Shown one piece after another: positions 26,728 through 35,239 of a stretch of DNA of 64,000 bases. Origin of the DNA: Geodermatophilaceae bacterium NBWT11 (GTDB lineage Bacteria > Actinomycetota > Actinomycetes > Mycobacteriales > Geodermatophilaceae); the NCBI GenBank assembly GCA_014218215.1, contig CP043652.1, forward strand, positions 2,480,001-2,544,000, written 5' to 3'. Made by a program: the position numbers and the translations under genes. Within the stretch, counting starts at the first letter, position 1; the number at the start of each line of letters is the position of its first letter. The notes below the pieces were generated by a model. The model was not told the DNA's origin. It saw only the letters and a program-made list of their open reading frames with translations, and made no database searches.

Positions 26728-27813
26728 ATGACCTCGATCGTCCGCGACCAGTGGTACGTCGCCGCCTACGGGCGCGAGATCGGCAGTGGCCCGGACCGGG
26801 AGGTCTTCGGGCGGACGATCTGCGGGGAGTCGATCCTGTTCTGGCGACGGGAGGACGGTGTGGTCACCGCCATGAGCGACCGGTGCGTGCACCGGCGGTT
26901 CCCGTTGAGCGAGAAGCCCAGCCACCTCGTCGGGGACACCGTCGTCTGCGGCTACCACGGCTTCACCTACGGGGCCGACGGGAAGTGCGTCGCCGTCCCC
27001 GGTCAGACCCGGGTGCCGCGCACCGCCCGGCTCAAGACGTACCCGGTGGTCGAGCAGGACAGCTTCGTCTGGGTCTTCATCGGCGAGGACGAGAAGGCCG
27101 AGAGCGTGCCGGTCCCGCGCGCGCCCTGGCTGGACCAGGAGGGGTACGCAACGGTCAGCGGCATGGAGCCGCTCGCCGCGCGGGCCAGCCTGCTGGTCGA
27201 CAACCTCATGGACCTCTCCCACGAGACGTACCTGCACGGCGGCTACATCGGCACGCCCGAGGTGGCGAACACCCCGATCACCACCGAGGTCGACGAGGAC
27301 GCCCAGGTCGTCTACGTCTCCCGGCACATGGACGACGCCGACTGCCCGCCCTTCTACGCCAACTCCACCGGCATCCAGGGCCGCATCGTGCGCTGGCAGG
27401 ACATCGAGTTCCACCCGCCGTGCCTCTACCTGCTGCACAGCAGGGTCGCCCCGGTCGGCGTGCTGCCGGCCGAGGACGGCACCGACCCGGGCGGCTTCCA
27501 CGTCGAGGTCGTCTACGCGATCACCCCGGAGACCGAGCACTCCACGCACGACTTCTGGGCCGTCGCTCGCGACTTCGCCCTCGACGACCAGGGGGTCAGC
27601 GACTACCTCGCGGAGAGCAACCGCACCGTCGTGCTGCAGGACGTGCACGCCCTCGACGCGCTCGAGCGGGTCCTGGCCGGGGAGCCCGACGGCTACCAGG
27701 AGCTGTCGATCAACATCGACACCGGTGGGCTCGCCGCGCGCCGGATCATCGCCGCCCAGGCCGCGGCCGGCGCCGAGCGCGTGCCCGACAGCCCCGCGGT
27801 CCTCAGCCGGTGA
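26728..27813 (+). CDS. Rieske non-heme iron oxygenase (VanA-like)
   Basis: This 361-residue protein is started at ATG 26728 with AGGAGG seven bases upstream. The N-terminal Rieske site is CVHRRFPLSE...VVCGYHGF (C-x-H...C-x2-H), and the catalytic iron site is DNLMDLSHETYLHGGY (D-x2-H-x4-H). The layout WYVAAYGREI matches vanillate O-demethylase oxygenase and relatives, which demethylate or hydroxylate aromatic acids. A VanB-type reductase follows two genes on. The true substrate cannot be fixed; vanillate-like methoxy-aromatics are likely. Confidence 0.92.
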   Translation: MTSIVRDQWYVAAYGREIGSGPDREVFGRTICGESILFWRREDGVVTAMSDRCVHRRFPLSEKPSHLVGDTVVCGYHGFTYGADGKCVAVPGQTRVPRTARLKTYPVVEQDSFVWVFIGEDEKAESVPVPRAPWLDQEGYATVSGMEPLAARASLLVDNLMDLSHETYLHGGYIGTPEVANTPITTEVDEDAQVVYVSRHMDDADCPPFYANSTGIQGRIVRWQDIEFHPPCLYLLHSRVAPVGVLPAEDGTDPGGFHVEVVYAITPETEHSTHDFWAVARDFALDDQGVSDYLAESNRTVVLQDVHALDALERVLAGEPDGYQELSINIDTGGLAARRIIAAQAAAGAERVPDSPAVLSR

Positions 27814-28079
27814 CCCCCACGCCCACCCGGATGCTGGACGGCGACCGGGTCACCCGGGTGGCCTGGCTGCCCGGCAACGACCGGCTCGTGGGGGAGTGCT
27901 CCTGCGGGGCGTCCGCCGAGGCCGGTGACCCGATCCACCTGCAGGACTGGCTGCTCGCCCACCCCGACCACCCGGCCACCGTGGTCGAGCCCGACCAGGA
28001 GACGGTCGAGCACGTGCCGCCCCCGCACCGGGTGCTGCACCCGTGGCAGGCCGCAGGCGATCGGCGGGCGGTCACGTGA
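27810..28079 (+). CDS. Small Cys/His-containing protein between oxygenase and reductase
   Basis: This 89-residue protein has GTG overlapping the oxygenase stop and TGA overlapped by the reductase start, so it is firmly within the operon. It contains GECSCGASAEAGDPIHLQDW followed by LLAHPDHP, giving C-x-C...H...H-x2-H, a possible zinc or iron site. The last 30 residues are Glu/Pro/His-rich. I recognise no named family. It may help assemble or regulate the oxygenase, or act as a small redox or zinc protein. Confidence 0.75.
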   Translation: MTPTPTRMLDGDRVTRVAWLPGNDRLVGECSCGASAEAGDPIHLQDWLLAHPDHPATVVEPDQETVEHVPPPHRVLHPWQAAGDRRAVT

Positions 28080-28993
28080 GGCTGCGAGTCGCGGGGCGGA
28101 CCGAGGGCGCGGAGGGCGTCGTCGTCCTCGAGCTCGCCGACCCCACCGGCGCCGACCTGCCCGCCTGGACCCCCGGCGCGCACGTCGACCTCCTGCTGAC
28201 CGACGACCTGACCCGGCAGTACTCGCTGTGCGGCGACCCGGCCGACCGGTCGGTCTACCGGATCGGGGTGCTGCGCGAACCGGCCGGGCGGGGCGGCTCG
28301 GCGTACGTGCACGACCGGCTCCGCGAGGGGGACGACGTCGACGTGCAGGGCCCGCGCAACCACTTCGAGCTGGCGCCCTCCCCGCGGTACCTCTTCATCG
28401 CCGGCGGCATCGGCATCACCCCGATCCTGCCGATGGCCGCCGCCGCGCGGGCAGCGGGCGCCGACCACGAGCTGCACTACGGCGGCCGCAGCCGGCGCTC
28501 GATGGCGTTCCTGGCCGAGCTCGAGGGCACGCTGCACCCGCAGGACGAGGTCGGCCTGCTCGACCTCGACGCCCTGCTCGGCACCCCGCGGCCGGACACG
28601 CTGGTCTACTGCTGCGGCCCCGAGCCGCTGCTGGCCGCCGTCGAGGAGCACTGCGCCGCTTGGCCCGCCGGGACGTTGCACGTGGAACGGTTCGCCTCCA
28701 AGGGCGTCGGCGACGTCGTCCGCGCCGAGGGGTTCGAGGTCGAGTTGAGCCTCACCGGGACGACGATCACGGTCACCCCGGAGCAGTCCGTGCTGGCCGC
28801 GCTCGAGGCCGCGGGGGTCGACGTCCTCTCCTCCTGCCAGGAGGGCACCTGCGGCACCTGCGAGACCGCGGTGCTGGCCGGCGAGGTGGACCACCGGGAC
28901 TCCCTGCTCACCCCCGACGAGCAGGCCGCCCACGACACGATGTTCGTCTGCGTCTCGCGCGCTGCCGGGCCACGGCTCGTCCTGGAGCTGTGA
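28076..28993 (+). CDS. Oxygenase reductase (VanB-like, FMN and 2Fe-2S ferredoxin)
   Basis: This 305-residue protein has GTG overlapping the previous stop by four bases. The N-terminal flavin domain has TPGAHVDLLL and RQYSLCGDP, the nucleotide-binding domain FIAGGIGITPILPM and VYCCGPEPL, and the C-terminal plant-type ferredoxin SSCQEGTCGTC...MFVCVS (C-x4-C-x2-C-x29-C). This is the phthalate dioxygenase reductase/VanB order. It passes electrons from NAD(P)H to the Rieske oxygenase encoded just upstream. Confidence 0.93.
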   Translation: MRLRVAGRTEGAEGVVVLELADPTGADLPAWTPGAHVDLLLTDDLTRQYSLCGDPADRSVYRIGVLREPAGRGGSAYVHDRLREGDDVDVQGPRNHFELAPSPRYLFIAGGIGITPILPMAAAARAAGADHELHYGGRSRRSMAFLAELEGTLHPQDEVGLLDLDALLGTPRPDTLVYCCGPEPLLAAVEEHCAAWPAGTLHVERFASKGVGDVVRAEGFEVELSLTGTTITVTPEQSVLAALEAAGVDVLSSCQEGTCGTCETAVLAGEVDHRDSLLTPDEQAAHDTMFVCVSRAAGPRLVLEL

Positions 28994-29003
28994 CACTGCC
29001 GCG

Positions 29004-29735
29004 GTGAGGACGGCGAACGGCAAGCTGCTCGCCGTCCTGGACGCCTTCGGCCGGGACCGTCCGGTGCTCACCCTCTCCGAGCTGGCCCGGGCGGTGGGGG
29101 TGCCGCTGTCCACCGCGCACCGGCTGGTCGCCGAGCTCACCGCGTGGGGTGGCCTGGAGCGCGACGCGGACGGCGGCTACCGCGTGGGCCTGCGGCTGTG
29201 GGAGCTCGGGGCGCTCGCCCCGCGGGGACTGGGGCTGCGCGAGGTGGCGCTGCCGTTCATGGAGGACCTGTACGAGGTCACCCACGAGAACGTGCAGCTC
29301 GCGGTGCGGGACGGGGCCGAGGTGGTCTTCGTCGAGCGGTTCGCCGCCCGGGGCGCGGTGACCGTGCTGACCCGGGTGGGCGGGCGGTTCGCGCTGCCGC
29401 CCACCGGGGTGGGGCTGGTGCTGCTGGCGCACGCCCCGGTCGAGGTGCAGGAGGAGGTGCTGGGCGCCCCGTTGCAGCGGCACACCCGGCACACCGTGGT
29501 CGACCCCGGTCGGCTGCGCCGGGTGCTGGCCGAGGTGCGCCGCGCCGGGCACGCGGTCAGCGACCGGCAGGTCACCGACGACGCGGTGTCGGTCGCTGCG
29601 CCGGTGTGGGAGCGCGGGCAGGTGGTCGCGGCGCTGTCGATCGTGGTGCGCGGGGAGTCCGCCGCCGTCGTCCGGCCCTTCGTGCCCGGGGTGATGGCGG
29701 CCGCGCGCGGGATCAGCCGGTCGCTGCCGGGGTGA
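29004..29735 (+). CDS. IclR-family transcriptional regulator
   Basis: This 243-residue protein starts with GTG 10 bases after the reductase stop. The winged helix is LLAVLDAFG...LTLSELARAVGVPLSTAHRLVAELTAWGGLERD, followed by the IclR effector domain with NVQLAVRDGAEVVFVERF and RRAGHAVSDRQVTDDAVSVAAPVW. IclR proteins control aromatic degradation operons. Being co-transcribed with the oxygenase genes, it is the probable local regulator. It overlaps the convergent GGDEF gene by 23 bases. Confidence 0.9.
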   Translation: MRTANGKLLAVLDAFGRDRPVLTLSELARAVGVPLSTAHRLVAELTAWGGLERDADGGYRVGLRLWELGALAPRGLGLREVALPFMEDLYEVTHENVQLAVRDGAEVVFVERFAARGAVTVLTRVGGRFALPPTGVGLVLLAHAPVEVQEEVLGAPLQRHTRHTVVDPGRLRRVLAEVRRAGHAVSDRQVTDDAVSVAAPVWERGQVVAALSIVVRGESAAVVRPFVPGVMAAARGISRSLPG

Positions 29736-31365
29736 CCCGGTCGTCGACCACCCGGTCGCGGCCGGTGCGCTTGGCCTCGTAGAGGTGCCCGTCGGCGCGG
29801 CTGAGCAGCTCCGAGGGGGCGGCCGTGGCCGACCACCGCGTGCTGGTGGCACCGATGCTGACCGTCACCGGGACGGCGCCGGTGAGCGACTCCCACGGGT
29901 GCTCGGCGATGGACCGGCGGACCTCCTCCAGGCGTCGCGCGGCTGTCTCGGCGTCCAGCCCGACCAGCACCAGCAGGAACTCCTCCCCGCCCATCCGGGC
30001 CGCGAAGGAACCCGGCGGCTCGGGCGTCACGGCACCCTCCAGCAGCGAGGCGACCCGGCGGAGCACCTCGTCGCCCACCTCGTGGGAGCAGGTGTCGTTC
30101 ACGGCCTTGAAGTGGTCCAGGTCCAGCAGAGCGACCTCGGTGGCCTGGCCCTGCACCGCGGCCTGCACGAGCAGGGCGGGCAGCTGGTCGTCGACGTGGC
30201 GGCGGTTGTAGAGCCCGGTCAGCGGGTCGCGCAGCGACAGCTCGCGGTACCGGCGGCTCTGCCGGCGGGCCTCGGTGGTCTCGTACATCGCCTGCAGCGT
30301 GCGGGCCCGGGAGTCCCGCTGGGCGTCGAGCTGGTCCAGCGCGTCGCGGGTGTAGGTCACGTGCTCGGTGTAGGCGGCCTCGAAGTCACCCTGCGCGGCG
30401 TGCAGCTCGGCCTGGGCGCGGCGGGCACGCACCCGGATGGCGGTCAGCCCGTGGGTCTCGCACCGCCGGACGCACTCGTCCAGGCTGGCCTGGGCCTCGC
30501 CGAGGTGGCCGCGGGCGCGCTGCACCTCGGCGTGGGTGAGGAGGAAGTCGGCACCGTCGTCCCCGTCGGGGGAGCCGGCGAGCACCTCCGGGGTCAGCGC
30601 CGGCCGCAGTGCCGCCTCGGCGTCGTCGAGGCGGCCGAGCCCGACGAGCACCCGGGCCACGGTGTCCAGCCGGCCGACGTCCAGCCCGATGCCGTGCTGG
30701 GCCGACAGCGCCTGCAGCCGGGTGGAGCGCTCCAGCGCGGTGTCGTGCACCCCGGCCAGGGAGGCGGTGTAGGCGCTGTTGTTGAGGATCAGGAGCAGCC
30801 GGTCCAGGTCGCCCAGGGCCTCGGCCCGCTCGAGCACCTCGGAGTAGCGGTGCTGGGCGGTGGCGTCGGCCTGCAGGCCCAGGCAGTCGGCCAGCCGCAC
30901 GCGGTGGTCGATCTGCAGCTGTGCCGGGGCGTCGTCGGCCAGCAGCTCGACGGCGTGCACGGCGTGCTCCAGGGCCACCGCGAGGTCGCCCAGCTCCTGG
31001 AACACCGAGGCCAGCAGGAAGTGGCTGCGGGAGAGCAGGTGGGTGGCCTCGTGGTCGGTCGCCCAGCGGTGCACGTCGTGCGCGGTGCGGCCGGCCTCGG
31101 CCACGTGCCCGCGGCGACGGCGGACGTCGGCGGCCACCAGGTCGGCCCGCAGCTCGAACTCGGTGAGCCCGAGAGCACGGGCGTCGGCCGCGGCCACCTC
31201 GGCGCCGCGGGCGGCCAGGTCCATGTCCCGGTCGAAGCGGGAGAGGGCCTCGAGGTCGTCGAGGGTGGCCTCGAGGCGGGCGGCGGTGGGCGCGGTCGAG
31301 GGCACGGCAACAGGCACGGCGGCACCCGCTGCCTGCCCGCCCGTCACCACCATCGCGTCGCCCAC
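29713..31365 (-). CDS. TPR-containing cytoplasmic diguanylate cyclase
   Basis: This 550-residue protein starts with GTG. Residues 30 to about 365 form tetratricopeptide-like helical repeats (SHFLLASVFQELGDLAVALEHAV, LLILNNSAYTASLAGVHDTALE), then a short coiled linker. The GGDEF domain (about 385-540) is intact: DPLTGLYNRR, DLDHFKAVNDTCSHEVGD and RMGGEEFLLVLV. No membrane segments or signal are seen, so it acts in the cytoplasm, with the TPR part probably sensing a protein partner. This is one of four c-di-GMP genes here. Confidence 0.92.
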   Translation of the reverse strand: MGDAMVVTGGQAAGAAVPVAVPSTAPTAARLEATLDDLEALSRFDRDMDLAARGAEVAAADARALGLTEFELRADLVAADVRRRRGHVAEAGRTAHDVHRWATDHEATHLLSRSHFLLASVFQELGDLAVALEHAVHAVELLADDAPAQLQIDHRVRLADCLGLQADATAQHRYSEVLERAEALGDLDRLLLILNNSAYTASLAGVHDTALERSTRLQALSAQHGIGLDVGRLDTVARVLVGLGRLDDAEAALRPALTPEVLAGSPDGDDGADFLLTHAEVQRARGHLGEAQASLDECVRRCETHGLTAIRVRARRAQAELHAAQGDFEAAYTEHVTYTRDALDQLDAQRDSRARTLQAMYETTEARRQSRRYRELSLRDPLTGLYNRRHVDDQLPALLVQAAVQGQATEVALLDLDHFKAVNDTCSHEVGDEVLRRVASLLEGAVTPEPPGSFAARMGGEEFLLVLVGLDAETAARRLEEVRRSIAEHPWESLTGAVPVTVSIGATSTRWSATAAPSELLSRADGHLYEAKRTGRDRVVDDRVTPAATG

Positions 31366-31513
31366 GTCCTCCCCATCGTCAGTCCGGCCCCCCTCATGAA
31401 CCCGGGAGTGCCGCTTCCCACCCTCCCGGGTGTTCCTGGACCCGATCGTGCCGCATCGGTCACACCCAGGTCACGGGGTGGTTGGCCGTGTCGGGGGCGG
31501 GGCAGTCGACGAC

Positions 31514-32675
31514 GTGCCCGCCTCCCTCCGCCGACGACTCGACCACCTCGTGCGACGGCTGGACGCCGACCGCTACCTGCAGCTGGTGCTGCTGGGCTTC
31601 GGCGGCTCCATCGTGGTCACCCGGCTGTACCTCGAGCTGACCGACTACCCCACCGTGGGCGGGGACACCCTGCACATCGCCCACGCGGTGTGGGGCGGAC
31701 TGCTGCTCTTCGTCGGTGGAGTGCTGCCGCTGGTGCTGGCCAACCGCTCCGCGCTGCCCTGGGCGGGGCTGCTCACCGGCATCGGTGCCGGGCTGTTCGT
31801 CGACGAGATCGGCAAGTTCATCACCGTCGACAACGACTACTTCTTCGCCGCCGCCGCGCCGGTGGCCTACGCGGTGTTCGTGCTGGCGCTCTGGCTGTAC
31901 TTCCGGGTGCGCGGACAGCGCGACGACTCGCCCCGCGCCGAGCTGCACGCCGCCCTCGAGCTGCTCGGCGACGTGGTCGACCGCGACCTCTCCCGGGACG
32001 ACCGGCGCGAGCTGGAGCGGCGGCTGGAGTCCGCCGGCCGTTCGGACGTCGAACGGCTGTCCCGGCTGGCGGGCGAGCTGCTCGAGCTGACCCGCAGCGG
32101 CGCCCTGGACGGCGGCATCGAGGAGCCGGGGCGGCTGCGCAGGCTGGCCGACCGGGCCGGGGCCTGGGCCGACCGGCACCTCGCCGGTCCCCGGCTGCGC
32201 CGCCTCACCGTCGGCGCCCTGGTCGCGCTGGGGGTGGTCGCCGTCGGCGACCTGGCGGTGGTCGCCACCATCGGCGTCGACCTGCTCGACGGGACGACGA
32301 CGTCGCTGGCCGACGCGGCGAACGACTACGCCCGGGTGGGCATCCAGGACGGGCTGGGCGTCACGCTGCTGCTCCTGCGGGTCGGCCTGGACCTGGTCGT
32401 CGGCGTGCTGCTGCTGGTCGCGGCCGTGCTGCTGCTCCGGGGCCGCGACCGGCGCGGGGGTGGAGATCGGCCAGGGCGGCCTGCTGCTGGCCCTCACCCT
32501 GGTCAACGTGCTGCTCTTCTACACCGAGCAGTGGGTCGCCGCGGGGGCGGCGACCGTCGAGCTCGTCGTCCTCGGCCTGGTCTGGCGGTTCCGCCGTGAC
32601 GCGCTGCAGGAGCAGCCCGACGGCTCCGACGACGAGCCCGCCGAGGTCAGAGAGCCGGCCGGACGAACGAGTTGA
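31514..32675 (+). pseudogene. Multi-pass membrane protein with a frameshift in a G run (32456-32460)
   Basis: I start it at GTG 31514 (MPASLRRRLDHLVRR); an in-frame GTG at 31430 is also possible. Helices include LVLLGFGGSIVVTRLYL, WGGLLLFVGGVLPLVLA, PVAYAVFVLALWLYF, TVGALVALGVVAVGDLAVVA and LVVGVLLLVAAVLLL. The frame then turns into Arg-rich nonsense at the five-G run 32456-32460. Removing one G restores VEIGQGGLLLALTLVNVLLFYTEQ and a further helix, ending at TGA 32675. The family is unknown to me. The extra base may be a sequencing error in a homopolymer. Confidence 0.7.
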
Positions 32676-32946
32676 CCTGGCTGGTGATCACCTTCGGGAA
32701 GGTCTCGAAGGCGGTGGCACGCTCGGCCGAGGCGTTGTAGGTGGCCTCCACCTCGCGGAAGCGGTCCTCGTCGCCGTCGAGCTCGACGGCCCAGACGAAG
32801 GCGTCGTTGGTCTCGTCCACCCACGGCTGGAGCACCCGGAAGCCGTACTGCCGGCGGACCGGGACGATCGAGGGGAACCAGGCGAGGAAGTCGGCCATCC
32901 GGCCCGGCTCGACGGCGTAGCGACGCAACTGCACGGTCGTGGTCAT
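32647..32946 (-). CDS. NIPSNAP-like small protein
   Basis: This 99-residue protein is started at ATG 32946 (MTTTVQLRRYAVEPGR). It has the ferredoxin-like dimeric alpha/beta barrel pattern of NIPSNAP proteins: LRRYAVEPGRMADFLAWF, QYGFRVLQPWVDETNDAFVWAVEL and FPKVITSQVNSFVRP. Function is unknown in bacteria. It overlaps the 3' end of the frameshifted membrane protein gene on the opposite strand. Confidence 0.82.
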   Translation of the reverse strand: MTTTVQLRRYAVEPGRMADFLAWFPSIVPVRRQYGFRVLQPWVDETNDAFVWAVELDGDEDRFREVEATYNASAERATAFETFPKVITSQVNSFVRPAL

Positions 32947-32989
32947 GCGCGCAGTGTGCCGGGGCCGCAGGGCGGCCCCGGCACGCACC

Positions 32990-33340
32990 TCACGCCGGGG
33001 GTGCGTAGAACTGCAGGTCGTTGCCCTCGGTGTCCTTGAAGGGCGCGATCTTGCCCCACGGGTGCTCGCTGATCCCGCCGGTGAACTCCACCCCGGCGCC
33101 CTGGAGCCGCTCGACCTCGGACTCGATGCCGCCGTCGGGCTGGAAGGTGATCACCGCGCCGCCGTGCGAGTGGCCGGTGTCCTCACGCCCGTTCAGCCCG
33201 ATCATCAGGCCGTTGGCGTCGAACTCGCTCCAGTCCTCGGTGACCTTGCCCTCGGGCAGGCCCAGGACGTCCCGGTAGAAGGCCCGGGCCCGCTCCATGT
33301 CGTCCACGGGCACCCACACGCTCGCCACTCCGCTGGCCAT
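32990..33340 (-). CDS. VOC-superfamily (glyoxalase-like) protein
   Basis: This 116-residue protein is started at ATG 33340 with GGAGAA just upstream. It shows the two beta-alpha-beta-beta-beta repeats of VOC proteins: SVWVPVDDMERARAFYRDVLGLPEG at the N-terminus and PWGKIAPFKDTEGNDLQFYAP at the C-terminus, with the metal-ligand Glu/His positions partly kept (HGGAVITF). Such proteins include glyoxalases, dioxygenases and antibiotic-binding proteins. Substrate unknown. It is divergent from the metY gene. Confidence 0.87.
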   Translation of the reverse strand: MASGVASVWVPVDDMERARAFYRDVLGLPEGKVTEDWSEFDANGLMIGLNGREDTGHSHGGAVITFQPDGGIESEVERLQGAGVEFTGGISEHPWGKIAPFKDTEGNDLQFYAPPA

Positions 33341-33422
33341 GTCGTTCTCCTTCGCTCGTCGGATGTCTCCACGCCTCGTGCCCGCCGGGCCGGGATCGCA
33401 ACCGTCGGGGGAGACTGACGGC

Positions 33423-34712
33423 ATGGCCGATCGCAACTGGGGTTTCCGCACCCGGGCCCTGCACGCCGGGGGTCAGCCCGACCCCACGACCGGGGCGCGG
33501 GCGGTGCCGATCTACCAGACCACCAGCTACGTCTTCGAGAGCGCCGACGACGCCGCGAACCTGTTCGCACTGCAGAAGTACGGCAACGTCTACACCCGGA
33601 TCGGCAACCCGACGGTCGCCGCGTTCGAGGAGCGGATGGCCTCGCTGGAGGGCGGGCTCGGGGCGGTGGCGACGTCGTCCGGGCAGTCCGCGGAGTTCCT
33701 GACCTTCGCCGCGCTCGCCGGCGCCGGGGACGAGATCGTCGCCGCGGCCTCGCTCTACGGCGGCACGATCACCCAGCTCGACGTCACGCTGCGCCGGTTC
33801 GGGGTGACCACCACGTTCGTGCGGGGCAACGACCCGGCCGACTACGCCGCGGCGATCACCCCGCGCACCAAGCTGCTGTTCGCCGAGGTGGTGGCCAACC
33901 CGGGCAGCGAGGTCAGCGACATCGCGGGCCTGGCCGAGGTCGCGCACGCCGCGGGCATCCCGCTGGTGGTCGACGCGACCACGGCGACGCCGTACCTCTG
34001 CCGGCCGATCGAGCACGGTGCCGACCTCGTGATCCACTCGGCGACCAAGTTCATCGGCGGGCACGGCACCACGATCGGCGGCGTCGTCGTCGACGCCGGC
34101 ACCTTCCCGTGGGACAACGGCAACTTCCCACAGATGACCGAGCCGACGGAGTCCTACGGCGGCATCTCCTGGTGGGGCAACTTCGCCGAGTACGGCTTCC
34201 TCACCAAGCTGCGCAGCGAGCAGCTGCGCGACATCGGCGCCTCGCTCAGCCCGCACAGCGCGTTCCTGCTCATCCAGGGCGTGGAGACGCTGCCGCAGCG
34301 GATGCGTGAGCACGTCGCCAACGCCCAGCGCGTCGCCGAGTGGCTCGACGCCGACGAGCGGGTCGCCTGGGTGCGGTACTCCGGGCTGCCCGACCACCCG
34401 CACCACGCGCTGGCCGAGAAGTACCTGCCCGAGGGCCCGGGGGCGGTGTTCAGCTTCGGCGTCGTCGGGGGCCGCGAGGCCGGCCGGCGGTTCGTGGAGT
34501 CGGTGGAGCTGTGCAGCCACCTGGCCAACATCGGCGACGCCCGCACCCTGGTCATCCACCCGGGCTCGACCACGCACGGCCAGCTCTCGGTGGAGCAGCT
34601 GGAGACCGGTGGGGTGTCCCCGGACCTGATCCGCATCTCGGTGGGGCTCGAGGACGTGGAGGACGTGCTGTGGGACCTGGACCAGGCGCTGACCCAGGCG
34701 GTGCGGGCGTGA
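33423..34712 (+). CDS. metY: O-acetylhomoserine aminocarboxypropyltransferase (sulfhydrylase)
   Basis: This 429-residue protein is started at ATG 33423. It is a PLP Cys/Met metabolism enzyme: GARAVPIYQTTSYVFES, YTRIGNPTVAAFEERMA, the PLP lysine in HSATKFIGGHGTTIGG (about residue 208), and the C-terminal HPGSTTHGQLS...GVSPDLIRISVGLED. The length of about 430 and the YTRIGNPT and FIGGHGT motifs favour MetY over MetB. It makes homocysteine from O-acetylhomoserine and sulfide. It is followed by a CoA-binding protein in a four-base overlap, a pairing common in actinobacteria. Confidence 0.93.
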   Translation: MADRNWGFRTRALHAGGQPDPTTGARAVPIYQTTSYVFESADDAANLFALQKYGNVYTRIGNPTVAAFEERMASLEGGLGAVATSSGQSAEFLTFAALAGAGDEIVAAASLYGGTITQLDVTLRRFGVTTTFVRGNDPADYAAAITPRTKLLFAEVVANPGSEVSDIAGLAEVAHAAGIPLVVDATTATPYLCRPIEHGADLVIHSATKFIGGHGTTIGGVVVDAGTFPWDNGNFPQMTEPTESYGGISWWGNFAEYGFLTKLRSEQLRDIGASLSPHSAFLLIQGVETLPQRMREHVANAQRVAEWLDADERVAWVRYSGLPDHPHHALAEKYLPEGPGAVFSFGVVGGREAGRRFVESVELCSHLANIGDARTLVIHPGSTTHGQLSVEQLETGGVSPDLIRISVGLEDVEDVLWDLDQALTQAVRA

Positions 34713-35182
34713 ACCCGACCGCCGGCGAACGGCAGACGATCCTCGACCGCACCCGCACGGTCGCCGTCGTGGGCGCCTCGGACAACCCGTCCCGGGCCTC
34801 CTACTTCGTGGCCACCTACCTGCTGTCGACCACGCCGTACGAGGTCTGGTTCGTCAACCCGCGGGTGAGCGAGATCCTCGGCCGGCCGGTGTACCCGTCG
34901 CTGGCCGAGCTGCCCGGCGTCCCGGACCTGGTCGACGTCTTCCGCAAGCCCGCCGACCTGCCCGGGGTGCTCGAGGAGACGATCGCGGTCGGCGCGCGCA
35001 CCTTCTGGCTGCAGCTGGGGCTCTCCGACGACGCCCTGGCCGCGAAGGCCACCGACGCCGGCCTCGAGGTGGTCATGGACCGCTGCCTGAAGATCGAGCA
35101 CGCCCGCTTCCACGGCGGCCTGCACCTGGCCGGCTTCGACACCGGCGTGATCAGCTCCCGCCGCCGTCCGGCCCGCCGCTGA
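34709..35182 (+). CDS. CoA-binding protein (CoA_binding_2 family)
   Basis: This 157-residue protein starts with GTG overlapping the metY stop by four bases. A Rossmann-like CoA-binding fold is indicated by TVAVVGASDNPSRASYFVATYL, VWFVNPRVSEILGRPVYPSL, DLVDVFRKPADLP and GARTFWLQLGLSDD. Members bind CoA but no clear enzyme activity is known. Coupling to metY suggests a role in sulfur-metabolite or thiol status. Confidence 0.9.
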   Translation: MNPTAGERQTILDRTRTVAVVGASDNPSRASYFVATYLLSTTPYEVWFVNPRVSEILGRPVYPSLAELPGVPDLVDVFRKPADLPGVLEETIAVGARTFWLQLGLSDDALAAKATDAGLEVVMDRCLKIEHARFHGGLHLAGFDTGVISSRRRPARR

Positions 35183-35194
35183 ACCAGGGGTGGC

Positions 35195-35238
35195 GGGCCG
35201 TTCTGCACGGTGGCGAGCCGGTGCAACGCCCCGCCACC
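35195..35238. repeat. Palindromic 44-bp repeat, copy A
   Basis: A 44-base sequence that folds into a hairpin (arms around CCGTT-CT-GCAC and GTGCAACG, extended by GGTGGCGGG/CCCGCCACC). It differs from copy B at 36459-36502 at four positions. It lies between the convergent CoA-binding gene and the AbiEi-like gene, so it may also act as a two-way terminator. Confidence 0.7.
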
Positions 35239-35239
35239 G

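Noticed and set aside
29785-33039. Very long plus-strand frame of 1084 codons
   Set aside because: It runs opposite the TPR-GGDEF gene and through the membrane protein in the wrong frame, without any recognisable domain.
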